Shown piece by piece: positions 1-6,276 of a stretch of 8,061 nucleotides of DNA. The stretch is from JAVBOF01 sp031550915. GTDB lineage: Bacteria > Bacillota > Clostridia > Christensenellales > MGBC116941. Both the position numbers and the translations under genes were made by a program. The number at the start of each line of letters is the position of its first letter. Within the stretch, counting starts at the first letter, position 1. The stretch lies in NCBI GenBank assembly GCA_031550915.1, contig JAVBOF010000115.1, positions 1 through 8,061 of the forward strand, given 5' to 3'. Below the pieces are notes generated by a model, which had not been told where the DNA came from, did no database searches, and worked only from the letters and a program-made list of their open reading frames with translations.

Positions 1-27
1 CCACGCACTCATTTTTCTATTTTTCAT
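1..27 (-). CDS. Possible start of a third gene in the padR operon (partial)
   Basis: An ATG on the minus strand at 25-27 opens a frame reading MKNRKMSAW that continues to the window edge without a stop. It lies 4 bases after the DUF1700 gene's stop codon (32-34), the spacing expected of a co-transcribed gene. In many Firmicutes a padR-DUF1700 pair is followed by a DUF4097 putative adhesin gene, so that is the likeliest identity, but nine codons cannot show it. No strong ribosome binding site is visible immediately upstream, so translation may depend on coupling to the preceding gene. The next ATG in the same frame (10-12) is an alternative start. Confidence 0.35.
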
Positions 28-31
28 TGTA

Positions 32-634
32 TTATTCTGCATTTCCATCCGCTTTGGTCTCCTTTTCTTTCTTTTTTGGCAAAACCTTCGAAACGAGGTT
101 TACAACTGCCCCCAGCAATGCACGTTTGATTATTCCCGATATTATAAAGAATCCGACGCCAAAGAATAGCAGCCCAAGCCCTGCAAATGCCATAGGCACG
201 TTGCTGAATATCATTATAAATTCTCTGAATATAAAATCGACATTTATTACCGCAAAGAGAAAAACCAACAGCCCGGAAACGGCTATAGCCACCGCTACCG
301 CATAGAAAGCGAATACGATTATTACAAACGCAAGATAGAGCGGAAAGATGACGCCAATGCCGGCGGCACCTGCCCTCAAAGCGGACGCAACGGCGTTAAC
401 GGTATTACGCAACGACGTATGCTCCTTGGCCTTCTTAACACTGGAAACCAGCTTGTATTCGTTAGCTATCTCCTCAGGCGAGCCAAGCTTGCGGCATATC
501 TCATCCTCATTTTCCCCCGACTGAACGGCAAAATCAAAATGTTCATTATAATCCGCCAGTATTTCTTTCTTTTCTGTATCATCCAGACTCTTTAGCTGTT
601 GTTCCAATAGCCTGAAAAACTCTGTTCTGTTCAT
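32..634 (-). CDS. DUF1700/HAAS-domain membrane protein
   Basis: This 200-residue protein begins with a charged helical region (residues 1-70, MNRTEFFRLLEQQLKSL onwards, including DYNEHF and the LGSPEEIANEY motif) typical of the HAAS/DUF1700 family. Residues about 92-133 form one or two strongly hydrophobic helices and 146-170 another, followed by a Lys/Glu-rich C-terminal tail. It is therefore an integral membrane protein with a cytoplasmic N-terminal domain. The family is commonly paired with PadR-like repressors. Its biochemical role is not established; the N-terminal module is thought to work in sensing or protein-protein contact at the membrane. The start at 634 is chosen because GGAGGTGG lies just upstream and the ATG overlaps the padR stop as ATGA, which implies translational coupling. 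A longer frame starting at 685 would run inside padR. Family call is firm; function is inferred. Confidence 0.85.
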   Translation of the reverse strand: MNRTEFFRLLEQQLKSLDDTEKKEILADYNEHFDFAVQSGENEDEICRKLGSPEEIANEYKLVSSVKKAKEHTSLRNTVNAVASALRAGAAGIGVIFPLYLAFVIIVFAFYAVAVAIAVSGLLVFLFAVINVDFIFREFIMIFSNVPMAFAGLGLLFFGVGFFIISGIIKRALLGAVVNLVSKVLPKKKEKETKADGNAE

Positions 635-948
635 AACGCCACCTCCGAAATAGATTTCTGCACGCTCGAAACAAATACTTCCCATTCCTCCAACTGCTCT
701 GTATAAGCGTTTTTGCCCGTATCCGTCAGCTTATAGTATTTACGAGGCGGCCCTTCAGATGATTCCATCAAATAGGTTTCTACAAAACCATCCTCCTTCA
801 GCCTTTTGAGCAAGGGATAGATCGTGCCTTCAGAAATCTCGATGTTTCGTGAAATGGAGCTGATAAGCTCAAACCCATATCTGTCTCTAACGGATAAGAA
901 GCCCAAAACCAGCATCTCAAGCACACCTTTTTTGATCTGTGCGTTCAA
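631..948 (-). CDS. PadR-family transcriptional regulator
   Basis: This 105-residue protein has the compact PadR winged-helix fold. Residues 1-35 (QIKKGVLEMLVLGFLS, then RYGFELISSIS) form the first helices. Residues 39-57 (SEGTIYPLLKRLKEDGFVE) are the signature recognition region, and 63-79 (SSEGPPRKYYKLTDTGK) the wing. A short C-terminal helix (80-105) would make the dimer contact, so it belongs to the short PadR-s2 type. Such proteins usually repress their own operon and are released by a small ligand or by membrane stress. The start codon is TTG (946-948); a GGAG lies 8 bases upstream and there is no better in-frame ATG. Its stop overlaps the start of the DUF1700 gene by 4 bases, so the two are made together. 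The ligand is unknown. Confidence 0.93.
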   Translation of the reverse strand: MNAQIKKGVLEMLVLGFLSVRDRYGFELISSISRNIEISEGTIYPLLKRLKEDGFVETYLMESSEGPPRKYYKLTDTGKNAYTEQLEEWEVFVSSVQKSISEVAL

Positions 949-955
949 TATGAAA

Positions 956-1026
956 TCTCCAATCCAATCTTTGTATCTATACTATATCACACGGTATATT
1001 ATAATGCAATATAGCTAAATAAATTT
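956..1026 (-). promoter_or_regulatory. padR promoter with candidate autoregulatory operator
   Basis: On the minus strand a perfect TATAAT lies at 998-1003, which would start transcription near 991, about 43 bases before the padR TTG. The -35 region about 17 bases upstream (near 1021-1026) is AT-rich and poor. An inverted repeat TATAC-N11-GTATA (978-998) covers the presumed start site and touches the -10. Its placement suits a repressor, and PadR proteins typically bind such AT-rich dyads in their own promoters. The GGAG ribosome binding site is at 956-960. The operator assignment is inference. Confidence 0.5.
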
Positions 1027-1046
1027 TTTTCTTCCCTTTTACCGCA

Positions 1047-2090
1047 TCACTTAAAAACGATGTTCCGCTGTATACGAAAACTTATGAAGAAGAGAACCGA
1101 GTCTACAACAATTTTAACTAAGGTCGGTGCAAAGCCGGTTATATTATTCAATACCTGCACAAGCAGAAAAGATACCAACATCTGTATAAAGGCCAAAATA
1201 TAGTATTTTGCCATAGTCTTGCGAATAGAGCCTTTTTTACCGAATACGATGTTTTTGTTTGTAAGGTAGTTAAATAGCGAAGACAAAACACGCGCGGATA
1301 TCGTACTATATAAAATCTTTTGATCCAACCCCAGATACAGGGTGTTGAGAAATATCGAGAACAAGACTATATCTACTACCGCGGAGAGTGCGGAACTCAG
1401 AGCGAATTTGAATAGCTGCCGGTAAATTAGGAAGGAATCACGAATCGGATTGAAATGTGATGAAGCGTTGCCTTCAAGGTATACCGTGGCGATAATGCTC
1501 TCCTTAATCTTGATCTCCCTTCTGGAAGCCTCCATAAGCATATTCATCTCATATTCGAAGCGCTCGCCGTCCAATTCAAGCATCTCCCTTAGAAGGCAAT
1601 ATGGAATACCCCTTAATCCTGTCTGAGTATCCTTCACCTTTACACTTGTAAATATCTTAAAGAGGAAAGCTGTAAGAGTATTGCCAAAGCGGCTCTTAAA
1701 AGGCACATCTTTACCGGAAAAATCCCTGCTTCCGAGCCAGATCGCGCGTTCATCACTCTTTAGCCCTGCCGCAATCTTCATAATGTCATCCGGCCTATGC
1801 TGCCCATCGGAGTCCACTGTTATCACGCCGGAGCATTCCATATTTTCACAGAGGATGTGGTTGAAGGCGGTTTTAAGTGCCCTGCCCTTGCCCTGATTGA
1901 CTGTATGTCTCAATACAGTGCAGTTTCCCCTGTTTGCTATGTCTGTAAAGATATGCCGGTATCCGTCTCCGCTGCCGTCGTCAACCACGATGATCGTTCC
2001 GGAAAAACAACCGCAAAGCTGCCCGATCAATTCGGGCAGCTTATTATCTGGTTCCAAAGACGGAATTACAATTACGGGTACGGTCTTCAA
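1047..2090 (-). CDS. GT2 glycosyltransferase fused to a C-terminal GtrA membrane domain
   Basis: This 347-residue protein has two modules. Residues 1-215 are a family 2 glycosyltransferase of the dolichol-phosphate mannosyltransferase (DPM/GtrB) type: nucleotide-binding VVDDGSGDGY (35-44), NQGKGRALKTAF (65-76), the metal-binding DSD (93-95) in TVDSDGQHRPDD, and TQTGLRG (155-161). Residues 225-347 are a GtrA domain with about four membrane helices and the typical FNYLTNKNIVF and RIQRNIVFK motifs. The first module would transfer a sugar from a nucleotide donor to a polyprenyl phosphate on the cytoplasmic side; GtrA-type domains are associated with flipping or handling that lipid-linked sugar for envelope glycosylation. 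The sugar cannot be told from sequence. The start is a TTG (2088-2090), 3 bases after the EF-G-2 stop, with a GAGG inside the end of that gene, so translation is probably coupled. Fused GT2-GtrA proteins are common in Firmicutes. Confidence 0.9.
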   Translation of the reverse strand: MKTVPVIVIPSLEPDNKLPELIGQLCGCFSGTIIVVDDGSGDGYRHIFTDIANRGNCTVLRHTVNQGKGRALKTAFNHILCENMECSGVITVDSDGQHRPDDIMKIAAGLKSDERAIWLGSRDFSGKDVPFKSRFGNTLTAFLFKIFTSVKVKDTQTGLRGIPYCLLREMLELDGERFEYEMNMLMEASRREIKIKESIIATVYLEGNASSHFNPIRDSFLIYRQLFKFALSSALSAVVDIVLFSIFLNTLYLGLDQKILYSTISARVLSSLFNYLTNKNIVFGKKGSIRKTMAKYYILAFIQMLVSFLLVQVLNNITGFAPTLVKIVVDSVLFFISFRIQRNIVFK

Positions 2091-2093
2091 TAA

Positions 2094-4181
2094 TTATTCA
2101 TCCTCGTCCGCTTCTTTCTTTGCGTGCTCGATGACCTTCGCCGCCAGTTGTCCGGGCAGCTCTTCGTATCTTTCAAACTGGATGCGGAAAGTACCCCTGC
2201 TTTGGGTCATTGACCGTAAGTCCGTTGCATATTTGACCATTTCACTCATCGGTACCTCTGCAACTACCTGCTGGCTTCCGTCATCCTGAGGGTTCATCCC
2301 CAAAATACGCCCGCGCCTGCGGTTCATATCACCAATTATATCGCCCATGTATTCATCCGGTACGTTGACCTCGGCCTTTCCAATCGGCTCGAGCAATACA
2401 GGGTTCGCGGCAGCACATGCCGCTTTATAGGCAAGCCTTGCCGCGGATTTGAACGCTACTTCTTTGGAATCCACCGGATGATATTTCCCGTCATATAGGG
2501 TTGCCTTTATACCAACCATCGGGTATCCAGCCAAAACTCCGCGCTGCATAGCTTCTTTAAGCCCTTTTTCAACAGCCGGAATATATTCCCTCGGCACAAC
2601 GCCGCCAACAATCGCGTTTACAAATTCGTAGTCGGATGAGCCGTCCATGATAGGTTCAAATCGCATCTGCACGACACCAAACTGTCCCGCTCCGCCTGAT
2701 TGTTTCTTATGCTTGCCTTCTGCTTCGGCCATTTTGCGGATAGTTTCGCGGTATGCGACCCGCGGCGCTTCCAATGCGGCTTCTACGCCAAATTTATTCT
2801 TCAGCTTTTGGCAAACTACCTCTATATGCATCTCTCCCATGCCGGAAAGCAGCGTATCGCCCGTTTCGGCATTCTTTTCAACTTTAAATGTAGGATCCTC
2901 TTCTTCCAATCTATGTAGACCGGCAAAAACCTTATCCTCATCGCCTTCCTTCTTTGCGGATACCGCAAGCGATATACAAGTTTGCGGGAAATCAAGGCCA
3001 TCGAATTCAATCGGGTTCGCGGCATCGCAAAGCGTGTCGCCTGTCGTAGTATATTGAAGCTTCGCAACCGCGCCGATATCCCCGGCACTCAGCTTATCGA
3101 CATTGATTTGCTTCTTGCCGCGCATCAGATATATAGTGCCTACCTTTTCGCTCTTCTCTGCCTGAGTATTATACATCGTCATATCGCTGGTCAGCTTGCC
3201 GGAATAGATTTTGAACAACGAGAGCTTGCCGACGAACTGGTCGGCAACGGTTTTGAACACCTGAGCCGAAAACGGCTTGGATTCATCGCATTCGCGTGTC
3301 TCTGTGTTTCCAGTCTTCGTGTTTTTGCCTTCCTTGGCGGGGATATCCGCCGGCGAAGGCATGTAGTTTATTATTTTATCCATTAGTGTATTGACGTTTA
3401 AATTCGGCGCAGCGGCGCTGCAGCAAACCGGGACGATCTTTCCGGAACAAACGCCCAAGCGAAGCCCCTTGTTTATCTCATCTTCGGTCAGTTCCGTGCC
3501 TTCAAAGAATTTTTCCATCAGCGCGTCGTCGCTTTCGGCAGCCGCCTCAATAACGGTCTCCCTGAAACCTTCGGCGTCGCTTTGCAAGGCGGATGGCACT
3601 TCGGCATCCTTAAAGCCTTTTCCGTCAAACATCTTCGCTTTCATGGAAATTATATCAACATAGCCCTTGAAATTTTGGCCTTCCATTATAGGTATCTGTA
3701 TCGGGGCGATAGCAGTGCCATACTTTGCCTGCAACTGCGATACCACCTTCATATAGTCTGCATTTTCTCTGTCCATCTGGTTTACAACAAACATTCTCGG
3801 CATCTTCTTTACCGCGCAGTTCGACCATGCCTTTTCCGCGCCAACGACAAGGCCGGATACAGCGCTGACTACAATAACTGCACCGTCAGCCACATGCATA
3901 GCCTGCACCATTTCTCCAACGAAATCAAAGAATCCGGGTGCGTCGATCACGTTAACTTTATAACCGGAATACTCAAAAGGCGCAACAGCCGCGCTGATGG
4001 ATATCTGGCGTTTTATTTCCTCTGGGTCATAATCACATACGGTGGAACCGTCTTCCACTTTTCCTATCCTATCAATCGCTCCGGCGTTAAAAAGCATCGC
4101 TTCCGTAAGCATCGTCTTTCCATCGCCGCCATGTCCAACAATGGCGATATTACGTATCTGGCTGGCACTATAGTCCTTCAT
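2094..4181 (-). CDS. Elongation factor G-like GTPase (EF-G-2 / EF-G_bact subfamily)
   Basis: At 695 residues this has the full five-domain EF-G layout: GTPase domain (about 8-285), domain II (303-390), III (400-480), IV (481-600) and V (600-685). It is not the housekeeping FusA. The P-loop is GHGGDGKT (16-23), switch I reads KRQISI (57-62) where FusA has ERGITI, the G3 motif is DAPGFFDF (80-87) in place of DTPGHVDF, and G4 is NQMD (134-137) in place of NKMD. The DAPG-aromatic-DFVGE motif resembles, from memory, the Thermus EF-G-2 protein (TTHA1498). Domain IV keeps the tip segments KHKKQSGGAGQFG (490-502) and KYHPVDSKEVAF (566-577), so ribosome A-site contact is plausible. The cellular role of this paralogue is unsettled. 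The ATG start has a clear AGGGGG 8 bases upstream. It is the first gene of a probable two-gene operon with the GT2-GtrA gene. Confidence 0.9.
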   Translation of the reverse strand: MKDYSASQIRNIAIVGHGGDGKTMLTEAMLFNAGAIDRIGKVEDGSTVCDYDPEEIKRQISISAAVAPFEYSGYKVNVIDAPGFFDFVGEMVQAMHVADGAVIVVSAVSGLVVGAEKAWSNCAVKKMPRMFVVNQMDRENADYMKVVSQLQAKYGTAIAPIQIPIMEGQNFKGYVDIISMKAKMFDGKGFKDAEVPSALQSDAEGFRETVIEAAAESDDALMEKFFEGTELTEDEINKGLRLGVCSGKIVPVCCSAAAPNLNVNTLMDKIINYMPSPADIPAKEGKNTKTGNTETRECDESKPFSAQVFKTVADQFVGKLSLFKIYSGKLTSDMTMYNTQAEKSEKVGTIYLMRGKKQINVDKLSAGDIGAVAKLQYTTTGDTLCDAANPIEFDGLDFPQTCISLAVSAKKEGDEDKVFAGLHRLEEEDPTFKVEKNAETGDTLLSGMGEMHIEVVCQKLKNKFGVEAALEAPRVAYRETIRKMAEAEGKHKKQSGGAGQFGVVQMRFEPIMDGSSDYEFVNAIVGGVVPREYIPAVEKGLKEAMQRGVLAGYPMVGIKATLYDGKYHPVDSKEVAFKSAARLAYKAACAAANPVLLEPIGKAEVNVPDEYMGDIIGDMNRRRGRILGMNPQDDGSQQVVAEVPMSEMVKYATDLRSMTQSRGTFRIQFERYEELPGQLAAKVIEHAKKEADEDE

Positions 4182-4253
4182 GAAGTATCCCCCTTGTGTT
4201 CTTTATAGGTATCGGAAACCAGGCAATTGCGTTATTGCTCAGCACCCAAAACC

Positions 4254-4282
4254 ATTTTACACATTAGAATAAGAAAAATCAA
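4254..4282 (-). promoter_or_regulatory. Sigma-A-type promoter for the EF-G-2 gene
   Basis: On the minus strand TTGATT (-35, 4277-4282) and TAAAAT (-10, 4254-4259) are separated by exactly 17 bases. The predicted start near 4247 gives a leader of about 65 bases before the ATG at 4181. A weak GCAAT/ATTGC dyad lies in that leader (around 4223-4238) but has no terminator features. This is a consensus-based call only. Confidence 0.5.
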
Positions 4283-4457
4283 ACTATAAAAACCAAATTA
4301 GCGAATTTTGTTTCCCCGTTTATCTTATCTTTTCAAAAAGCACATAACTGCCCGAACATCTTCAGAAAATAGGTATAAACCGGCGGTATTTTCCCCATAA
4401 TCCTTAACATAGGACGACTGCCTTATAAAATAAAATGATAAATCTGCAAATTATACG

Positions 4458-4486
4458 GTATTTTTTTTGGTATAAGGGGCAAAAAT
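4458..4486 (+). promoter_or_regulatory. Candidate sigma-F promoter of spoIIQ
   Basis: GTATT (4458-4462) and GGCAAAAAT (4478-4486) are separated by 15 bases. The forespore sigma-F consensus is GYATA, 15 bases, GGNNANANT: the -10 matches at every fixed position and the -35 at four of five. This fits the known sigma-F control of spoIIQ in Bacillus subtilis. A reservation is that the start would fall near 4492-4494, right at the GGAGG (4494-4498), leaving an unusually short leader of about 14 bases. Confidence 0.42.
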
Positions 4487-4506
4487 ATCTAACGGAGGTG
4501 GAATTT

Positions 4507-5277
4507 ATGAATTTTAACAATTACCATGATAATCGCAACAGGGGTTGGAAAAAGAAAGTTTTGAATTTTTTGGACAAGCGGGGCTTTTATGTGGTGCTGG
4601 CTATTTGCCTCGTCATCATCGGCGTGACTGCGTATGTGACGCTTTCACAACCGGGCGAGGATCTGCAGGCACAGGAGGATCCGTACAAGCCGGTACAATA
4701 CGTTGAAGGAGGCGGGCTTGCAGATCAGTCAACGCCATTGCCTACTTACGGCTTTACGATATCTCAAAGCACGCCTATGCCCGAACTAGCGGCGGTCACC
4801 CCGACGGCCTCCCCCAGTCCAAGCGCATCCCCAAAACCAAAGCCCCAGCTGGAAAGACCTGTAAACGGTGAGGTGACAGTGCCGTTTGCGGATAGTTCTC
4901 TGGTATATAACAAAACGCTTGCCCAATGGGCGACCCATCGAGGAATCGATATCCTTGCTGCCGAAGGTACGGAAGTTAAAGCCGTATCCGGAGGTACAGT
5001 AGAAAAAATTGCCGAAGACGCATTGCTTGGTATAACGGTTGCTCTGCGGCACGAAAACGGGAACCTTAGCATCTACTCTAATCTAAATAAGGATTTGAAA
5101 CTGAAAGAAGGCGCCAAACTCAAAAAAGGCGATGTAGTCGGCATCATCGGTCAAACAGCCATTGCAGAGCTGGACGAAGGAGCGCATTTACATTTTGAAT
5201 ACTTTGTTGCGGATAAAGCCGTGGATCCGCTTAAATACCTGTCCGGCCTTAAGTTGACAGCCGAACACGGTAGCTGA
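4507..5277 (+). CDS. spoIIQ: SpoIIQ-like membrane-anchored LytM/M23 protein
   Basis: This 256-residue protein has a basic cytoplasmic N-terminus (1-26), one membrane helix (about 27-46), a Pro/Ser/Thr-rich extracytoplasmic linker (about 75-117), and a LytM/M23 domain (about 118-246). This architecture and segments such as SLVYNKTLAQWATHRGIDI fit SpoIIQ, the forespore protein that pairs across the intermembrane space with mother-cell SpoIIIAH during engulfment and supports the feeding-tube channel. The zinc-binding motifs are present: H144 and D148 in HRGID, and H227-L-H229. The usual catalytic His of the YxHL motif is Asn192 (YSNLN), so hydrolase activity is doubtful. The start at 4507 is chosen because GGAGG (4494-4498) lies 8 bases upstream; an in-frame ATG at 4435 has no such signal and adds an implausible extension. 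It converges with spo0A. A generic M23 peptidase is the alternative. Confidence 0.78.
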   Translation: MNFNNYHDNRNRGWKKKVLNFLDKRGFYVVLAICLVIIGVTAYVTLSQPGEDLQAQEDPYKPVQYVEGGGLADQSTPLPTYGFTISQSTPMPELAAVTPTASPSPSASPKPKPQLERPVNGEVTVPFADSSLVYNKTLAQWATHRGIDILAAEGTEVKAVSGGTVEKIAEDALLGITVALRHENGNLSIYSNLNKDLKLKEGAKLKKGDVVGIIGQTAIAELDEGAHLHFEYFVADKAVDPLKYLSGLKLTAEHGS

Positions 5278-5312
5278 AAGATAAACAGACGATTATCATA
5301 TAAAATAGCTAT

Positions 5313-5342
5313 AGCCGGAAACGCACTGAAGCGCTTCCGGCT
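5313..5342. terminator. Bidirectional hairpin between spoIIQ and spo0A
   Basis: AGCCGGAA (5313-5320) pairs perfectly with TTCCGGCT (5335-5342). After one mismatch (A5321/C5334), CGC (5322-5324) pairs with GCG (5331-5333) around an ACTGAA loop. It is the only strong GC-rich hairpin in the 103 bases between the two convergent stop codons. The T-run after it is weak on the plus strand (CTTTGCC) and moderate on the minus strand (ATTTTATAT after a short gap), so it is an imperfect intrinsic terminator that probably serves both genes. Confidence 0.65.
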
Positions 5343-5380
5343 CTTTGCCAATAACACCAATTATCATGATTTCAATGCTT

Positions 5381-6157
5381 TCAAGCACTCTGTTCCATAA
5401 TGAGCTTGTCCGCAACCAAGGCTATAAATTCGCCGTTTGTCGGCTTATCGTTCTTGGAATAGATGTTGCACCCAAACACCTGATTGATGTTTTCCATCTT
5501 TCCCCGCGTCCATGCGACTTCAATTGCATGGCGGATAGCCCTTTCTACTTTGCTAGCGGATGTGTTGAACTTTTTGGCGATACCCGGATATAGTTCCTTT
5601 GTGATCCTATTTATGATATCCTGGTTTGCCACAACCATTCTGATGGCCTCGCGCAGAAAATGGTATCCCTTGATATGCGCAGGTATGCCGATAATCAGGA
5701 ACACGCTCGTGATTTTTTCGTCCAGAGACCGCATCATTGTCGGGGAATCGAACGTGACCGAAACTTTGGGCGTCGAAAGCTGGCCGGTTATCTCCAGCAT
5801 ACGCTTGTACAAAAGCTCCAGATCAAAAGGCTTTACCATGTAATATTTCGCGCCCAGTTCACACGCCCTACGGATCATATTCTCCTGCCCGAGCGCAGAA
5901 AGGATGATGACCTCGGGCTTCTTTTTGAACTCCTCGGTTTCCAGTTTTTCTAAAACACCAAAACCGTCCATCTGAGGCATAATGATATCCAGGATCAAGA
6001 TATCGACCTCCGTTGTTTTTAGGAGTTTTATCGCCTGAACGCCATCACCAGCCATCCCGACGACCTCAGTATTCTGTTGTTTAGAAAAATACTCCTTAAG
6101 TATGTTTCTTAGCTGAGGATTATCTTCCGCCAACAAAACCTTGATTTTCTCCGCCAT
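5381..6157 (-). CDS. spo0A: Sporulation master response regulator Spo0A
   Basis: This 258-residue protein is a full-length Spo0A. Residues 1-125 are the receiver domain with acidic pocket E11/D12, phosphoacceptor D57 (in LDIIMPQMDG), S87 and K109 (VKPF). After a short linker, residues about 145-258 form the Spo0A-specific DNA-binding domain, with GIPAHIKGYHFLREAIRM and the near-invariant recognition helix segment SKVERAIRHAIEVAWTRG. Phosphorylated Spo0A dimerises and binds 0A boxes (TGTCGAA) to launch sporulation and repress vegetative genes. The ATG start has GGGAGG 7 bases upstream. In most spore formers spoIVB lies directly upstream; here the upstream neighbour is typA, on the same strand about 300 bases away, so spo0A appears to have its own promoter. 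No key residue is missing. Confidence 0.98.
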   Translation of the reverse strand: MAEKIKVLLAEDNPQLRNILKEYFSKQQNTEVVGMAGDGVQAIKLLKTTEVDILILDIIMPQMDGFGVLEKLETEEFKKKPEVIILSALGQENMIRRACELGAKYYMVKPFDLELLYKRMLEITGQLSTPKVSVTFDSPTMMRSLDEKITSVFLIIGIPAHIKGYHFLREAIRMVVANQDIINRITKELYPGIAKKFNTSASKVERAIRHAIEVAWTRGKMENINQVFGCNIYSKNDKPTNGEFIALVADKLIMEQSA

Positions 6158-6182
6158 AATCTACCTCCCACTTTCCTCTCTT

Positions 6183-6209
6183 TGTCGAATTTTGTCTATA
6201 AACGTCGTA
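6183..6209 (+). promoter_or_regulatory. Tandem Spo0A boxes in the spo0A leader
   Basis: A perfect 0A box TGTCGAA (6183-6189) is followed at exactly 10-base steps by TGTCTAT (6193-6199) and CGTCGTA (6203-6209). A 10-base repeat is the spacing at which a Spo0A dimer binds tandem boxes. They lie 26-52 bases upstream of the spo0A ATG and downstream of the predicted promoter start, a position suited to autorepression. The third copy is weak. Confidence 0.55.
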
Positions 6210-6240
6210 TATTGGTAAAATTAGAAATTATTAACATTCA

Positions 6241-6258
6241 TGTGATGATTTTATCACA
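6241..6258. promoter_or_regulatory. TGTGAT-N6-ATCACA inverted repeat over the spo0A -10
   Basis: Perfect 6-base arms (6241-6246 and 6253-6258) flank six bases, and the dyad covers the predicted -10 and start site of spo0A. This is where a repressor would bind. The spacing (TGTGA-N8-TCACA) is two bases longer than CRP or Rex sites, so no regulator is assigned. Confidence 0.4.
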
Positions 6259-6276
6259 ATAAAAAACGAAAAGCAA
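6248..6276 (-). promoter_or_regulatory. Sigma-A-type promoter of spo0A
   Basis: On the minus strand TTGCTT (-35, 6271-6276) and TAAAAT (-10, 6248-6253) are separated by 17 bases. The start would be near 6241, giving a leader of about 84 bases that contains the 0A boxes. I looked for a sigma-H promoter, as in Bacillus subtilis, and found no good match. Confidence 0.5.

Larger units (their letters stand above)
4182..4506. other. Divergent intergenic region between EF-G-2 and spoIIQ
   Basis: These 325 bases hold no convincing gene on either strand. They carry the EF-G-2 promoter on the minus strand and the spoIIQ control signals on the plus strand. Besides the sigma-F-like site, a sigma-A-like pair TTAACA (4404-4409) and TAAAAT (4426-4431), 16 bases apart, points towards spoIIQ and could give basal expression. 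No riboswitch-like or strongly structured element was recognised. Confidence 0.6.

Noticed and set aside
32..685. Longer version of the DUF1700 protein starting at 685
   Set aside because: The extra 17 residues lie inside padR and lack a ribosome binding site, whereas the ATG at 634 has GGAGGTGG and an ATGA overlap.
3582..4208. 208-codon open frame on the plus strand
   Set aside because: It lies antisense to the well-conserved EF-G-2 gene, has no ribosome binding site and no recognisable motif; it reflects codon bias of the gene opposite.
4435..4506. Upstream in-frame ATG for spoIIQ
   Set aside because: No Shine-Dalgarno sequence; the extension would contain the candidate promoter and the strong GGAGG that serves the ATG at 4507.
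6241..6258. CRP or Rex binding site
   Set aside because: The half-sites resemble these families, but the gap between TGTGA and TCACA is 8 bases rather than 6, so the identity is left open.
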